6,631 bases of DNA from the NCBI GenBank assembly GCA_018401175.1, contig JAGYLK010000057.1, forward strand, positions 1-6,631, read 5' to 3'. The stretch comes from Candidatus Altimarinota bacterium (GTDB lineage Bacteria; Patescibacteriota; Gracilibacteria; UBA4473). Numbering within the stretch: the first letter of the stretch is position 1; each line of letters begins with the position of its first letter. The notes below the pieces were generated by a model. It made no database searches. It was given only the letters and a program-made list of their open reading frames with translations, and was not told the origin of the DNA. The position numbers and the translations under genes were made by a program. Positions 4,798-6,631 of this stretch are shown in pieces.

Positions 4798-6408
4798 ATG
4801 AAAGAAACAAAGTTTGTCTTCGTAACGGGGGGAGTATGTTCTAGCCTCGGAAAGGGAATTGTGGCGAGTTCTACAGCCGCAATTTTGAAATCTGCGGGAG
4901 TGAAGGTTGCGATTATGAAATTGGATCCGTATTTGAATGTTGATCCCGGAACGATGAGCCCATTTCAGCATGGGGAAGTTTTTGTTTTAGACGACGGAGC
5001 GGAGACAGATTTGGACCTCGGGCACTACGAACGTTTTATCGATACGCCACTTCAGAAATCTTGTTCTGTGACGACCGGGCGAATTTATTCAGAAGTTTTG
5101 GCAGAAGAACGGGAGGGGAAATATTTAGGAGGAACGATTCAAGTGGTTCCACATATTACCCAAAAAATTCAGGAAAAGGTTGAGTTGGCAGCGAAGAAAA
5201 TGGACGTAGATGTTTTGGTAGTAGAGATCGGGGGAACCGTTGGAGACATAGAGGGAGAACCATTTCTCGAAGTGCTTCGCCAGATGAAACGAAAACACGG
5301 AGAAAATTTAGTATCAATGCATTTGACACTTCTTCCCTGGCTTCAGGCATCAGGAGAATTAAAAACAAAACCAACACAGATTTCGGTACGAACATTACGA
5401 ATGGCGGGAATTCAGCCAGATTTTATTTTTGCTCGTGCGGATGTGAAAATTCCAAAGAAAATTTTAAAAAAAATCGCTTTTTTCTGCGATGTTGAAGAAG
5501 ACTGCGTGATTCCTTCAGAAACCGTTTCTTCAATTTATGAAGTGCCGCTTCGATATGAGAAATTTGGTTTAGGCGAGACACTTGCCCGAAAGCTTCATTT
5601 AGAACAATTGAAATGTAATTTGGATGACTGGAGTGACCTAGTAGACAAAATAAAACGAACTAAAAAAACAATTTCTATTGGATTAGCGGGGAAATATAAT
5701 GAGTTGGATGATGCGTATTTATCGGTTATTGAAGCTATAAAAGCAGCCGGTTTTCATCATGGTTGGAAAACAGAAATTGAGTGGATTGATACGGAGAAAA
5801 TTGAAGAAAATGATGCGGAAGAATTACAGAAACTGGAATCAGTTGCTGGCGTAGTTGTTCCCGGAGGATTTGGGAATCGAGGAATTGAAGGAAAAATTCG
5901 AGTAGCACAATATTGTCGAGAACAGAAAAAACCGTATTTGGGACTGTGTCTCGGATCACAGATTATGGCGATTGAGTTTGCCCGCAATATTTTGAACATA
6001 AAAGATGCAACGAGTGAAGAATTTGATGAAGAAAAGAAATCTAAAAATCACGTAATTCACTTCATCCCAGAGCAGAGAAATATTCGGAAAAAAGGAGGAA
6101 CGATGAGATTGGGGGCATATCCTGCAATTCTAAAAAAAGGAACGAAAGCAAGAAAAATTTATGGAGCAGAAGAAATATCAGAGCGTCATCGTCATCGTTT
6201 TGAATTCAATAATGCCTATCGGGAAGAATTTGAAGCAAATGGATTCCGTATTTCAGGTATTTCTCCGGATCACGAATTGGTCGAAATAGTCGAGATCGAA
6301 GATCATCCCTTTATGATTGCGTCTCAATTTCATCCAGAATTTTTATCCCGACCGCTTCGTCCACATCCGCTGTTTCGAGAGTTTATTAGAGCAATAATAG
6401 AAAAATAA
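4798..6408 (+). CDS. pyrG: CTP synthase
   Basis: The enzyme makes CTP from UTP using ATP and glutamine-derived ammonia. It is 536 residues long, close to the usual 530-550. The N-terminal synthetase domain has the P-loop GGVCSSLGKG (11-20, Lys19), KLDPYLNVDPGTMSPFQHGE and GGTVGDIEGEPFLE. The C-terminal class I glutamine amidotransferase domain has PGGFGNRG, the nucleophile elbow GLCLGSQ with Cys384, RHRHRFEFNN and QFHPEF with His512 and Glu514, completing the triad. The ATG at 4798 is chosen over an in-frame GTG at 4765 because family members start just before the FVFVTGG strand. The upstream extension also coincides with the promoter. No frameshift or missing residue is seen. It is separated by 40 bases from the next gene. 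Confidence 0.97.
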   Translation: MKETKFVFVTGGVCSSLGKGIVASSTAAILKSAGVKVAIMKLDPYLNVDPGTMSPFQHGEVFVLDDGAETDLDLGHYERFIDTPLQKSCSVTTGRIYSEVLAEEREGKYLGGTIQVVPHITQKIQEKVELAAKKMDVDVLVVEIGGTVGDIEGEPFLEVLRQMKRKHGENLVSMHLTLLPWLQASGELKTKPTQISVRTLRMAGIQPDFIFARADVKIPKKILKKIAFFCDVEEDCVIPSETVSSIYEVPLRYEKFGLGETLARKLHLEQLKCNLDDWSDLVDKIKRTKKTISIGLAGKYNELDDAYLSVIEAIKAAGFHHGWKTEIEWIDTEKIEENDAEELQKLESVAGVVVPGGFGNRGIEGKIRVAQYCREQKKPYLGLCLGSQIMAIEFARNILNIKDATSEEFDEEKKSKNHVIHFIPEQRNIRKKGGTMRLGAYPAILKKGTKARKIYGAEEISERHRHRFEFNNAYREEFEANGFRISGISPDHELVEIVEIEDHPFMIASQFHPEFLSRPLRPHPLFREFIRAIIEK

Positions 6409-6412
6409 AACG

Positions 6413-6441
6413 TTGCAGCGTTCCCCCTTTTCTGCGAGAAT
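6413..6441 (+). promoter_or_regulatory. Weak candidate promoter of the PilC-like gene
   Basis: TTGCAG (6413-6418), a 17-base spacer and GAGAAT (6436-6441, four of six) preceded by TGC form a weak promoter. It ends seven bases before the ATG at 6449. Each box is poor on its own. The call rests on repeating the spacing found at 4136-4149 and 4784-4798. Confidence 0.3.
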
Positions 6442-6448
6442 TTATGTG

Positions 6449-6631
6449 ATGGACGGACAAAAAAATAGATATCACTTCGTTGCAGTGAATCCTGAGGGAA
6501 AGAAATTTTCAGGAACTGTTTGGGCTGAATCAGAAAATGAAGCGCGAAAAAAGATTTCCGAAAGAGGATTAGCTCTTTTTTCCATTGAAGAATTTACGGC
6601 AGAAAACGCCGCCATTACGGATGGGTTTTAA
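6449..6631 (+). CDS. Small protein resembling the N-terminal domain of PilC/GspF platform proteins
   Basis: The 60-residue product closes with a TAA at the very last bases of the window. Residues about 6-45 follow the N-terminal cytoplasmic pattern of type IV pilus PilC / type II secretion GspF proteins. These are an aromatic-rich first strand (YHFVAVN), PEGKKFSGTV, an A-E-S-E-x-E-A-R helix start, and a final GLALFSIEEF strand. In PilC/GspF this piece precedes the first of two repeated T2SSF helical domains. Here the frame stops before any such domain or membrane helix. It may be a stand-alone domain, a truncated gene, or a gene whose downstream half is in another frame outside the window. 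The frame is open to a TTG at 6413 (72 residues), but ATG 6449 matches the family start better. GTG 6446 is also possible. Confidence 0.6.
   Translation: MDGQKNRYHFVAVNPEGKKFSGTVWAESENEARKKISERGLALFSIEEFTAENAAITDGF

Overview
This AT-leaning bacterial window (roughly 40% GC by eye) holds eight genes or gene fragments plus short repeats. Compact spacing, overlapping genes, no clear Shine-Dalgarno sequences and promoters lying directly against start codons suggest a streamlined, uncultivated lineage, perhaps Patescibacteria/CPR (a Peregrinibacteria-like group would fit). This placement is a low-confidence inference. UGA is read as stop, so the UGA=glycine code of Gracilibacteria/SR1 does not apply.

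Layout: the + strand opens with the tail of an unidentified protein (1-126), followed by a UUCG-loop hairpin terminator (148-180). The spacer to 414 carries a long imperfect hairpin and a 29-bp sequence present twice in tandem. A voltage-gated K+ channel with a C-terminal zinc ribbon follows (415-1281). It converges on a leftward three-gene unit, tmk - small two-helix membrane protein - folD (3168 down to 1333), whose genes overlap by one and eight bases. The 51-bp convergent gap is almost filled by an array of six heptamers. A 193-bp divergent promoter region (3169-3361) then leads rightward to folP (dihydropteroate synthase), an unidentified 197-residue helical protein, pyrG (CTP synthase) and a 60-residue protein resembling the free-standing N-terminal cytoplasmic domain of PilC/GspF platform proteins. 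The last gene's stop codon coincides with the window end.

Functionally the core is folate and pyrimidine-nucleotide metabolism. FolP makes the pterin precursor of folate, FolD makes and interconverts 5,10-methylene-tetrahydrofolate (the carbon donor for dTMP synthesis), Tmk phosphorylates dTMP, and PyrG makes CTP from UTP. The K+ channel and the PilC-like protein are unrelated to that theme.

No complete new defence or mobile system is visible. The most notable signals are: a recurring arrangement of a -10-like box 7-8 nt before the ATG at three genes (candidate leaderless transcripts); the zinc-ribbon Kv channel; the two short repeat families; the conserved-looking but unidentified membrane protein locked between tmk and folD; and the orphan PilC-type domain.
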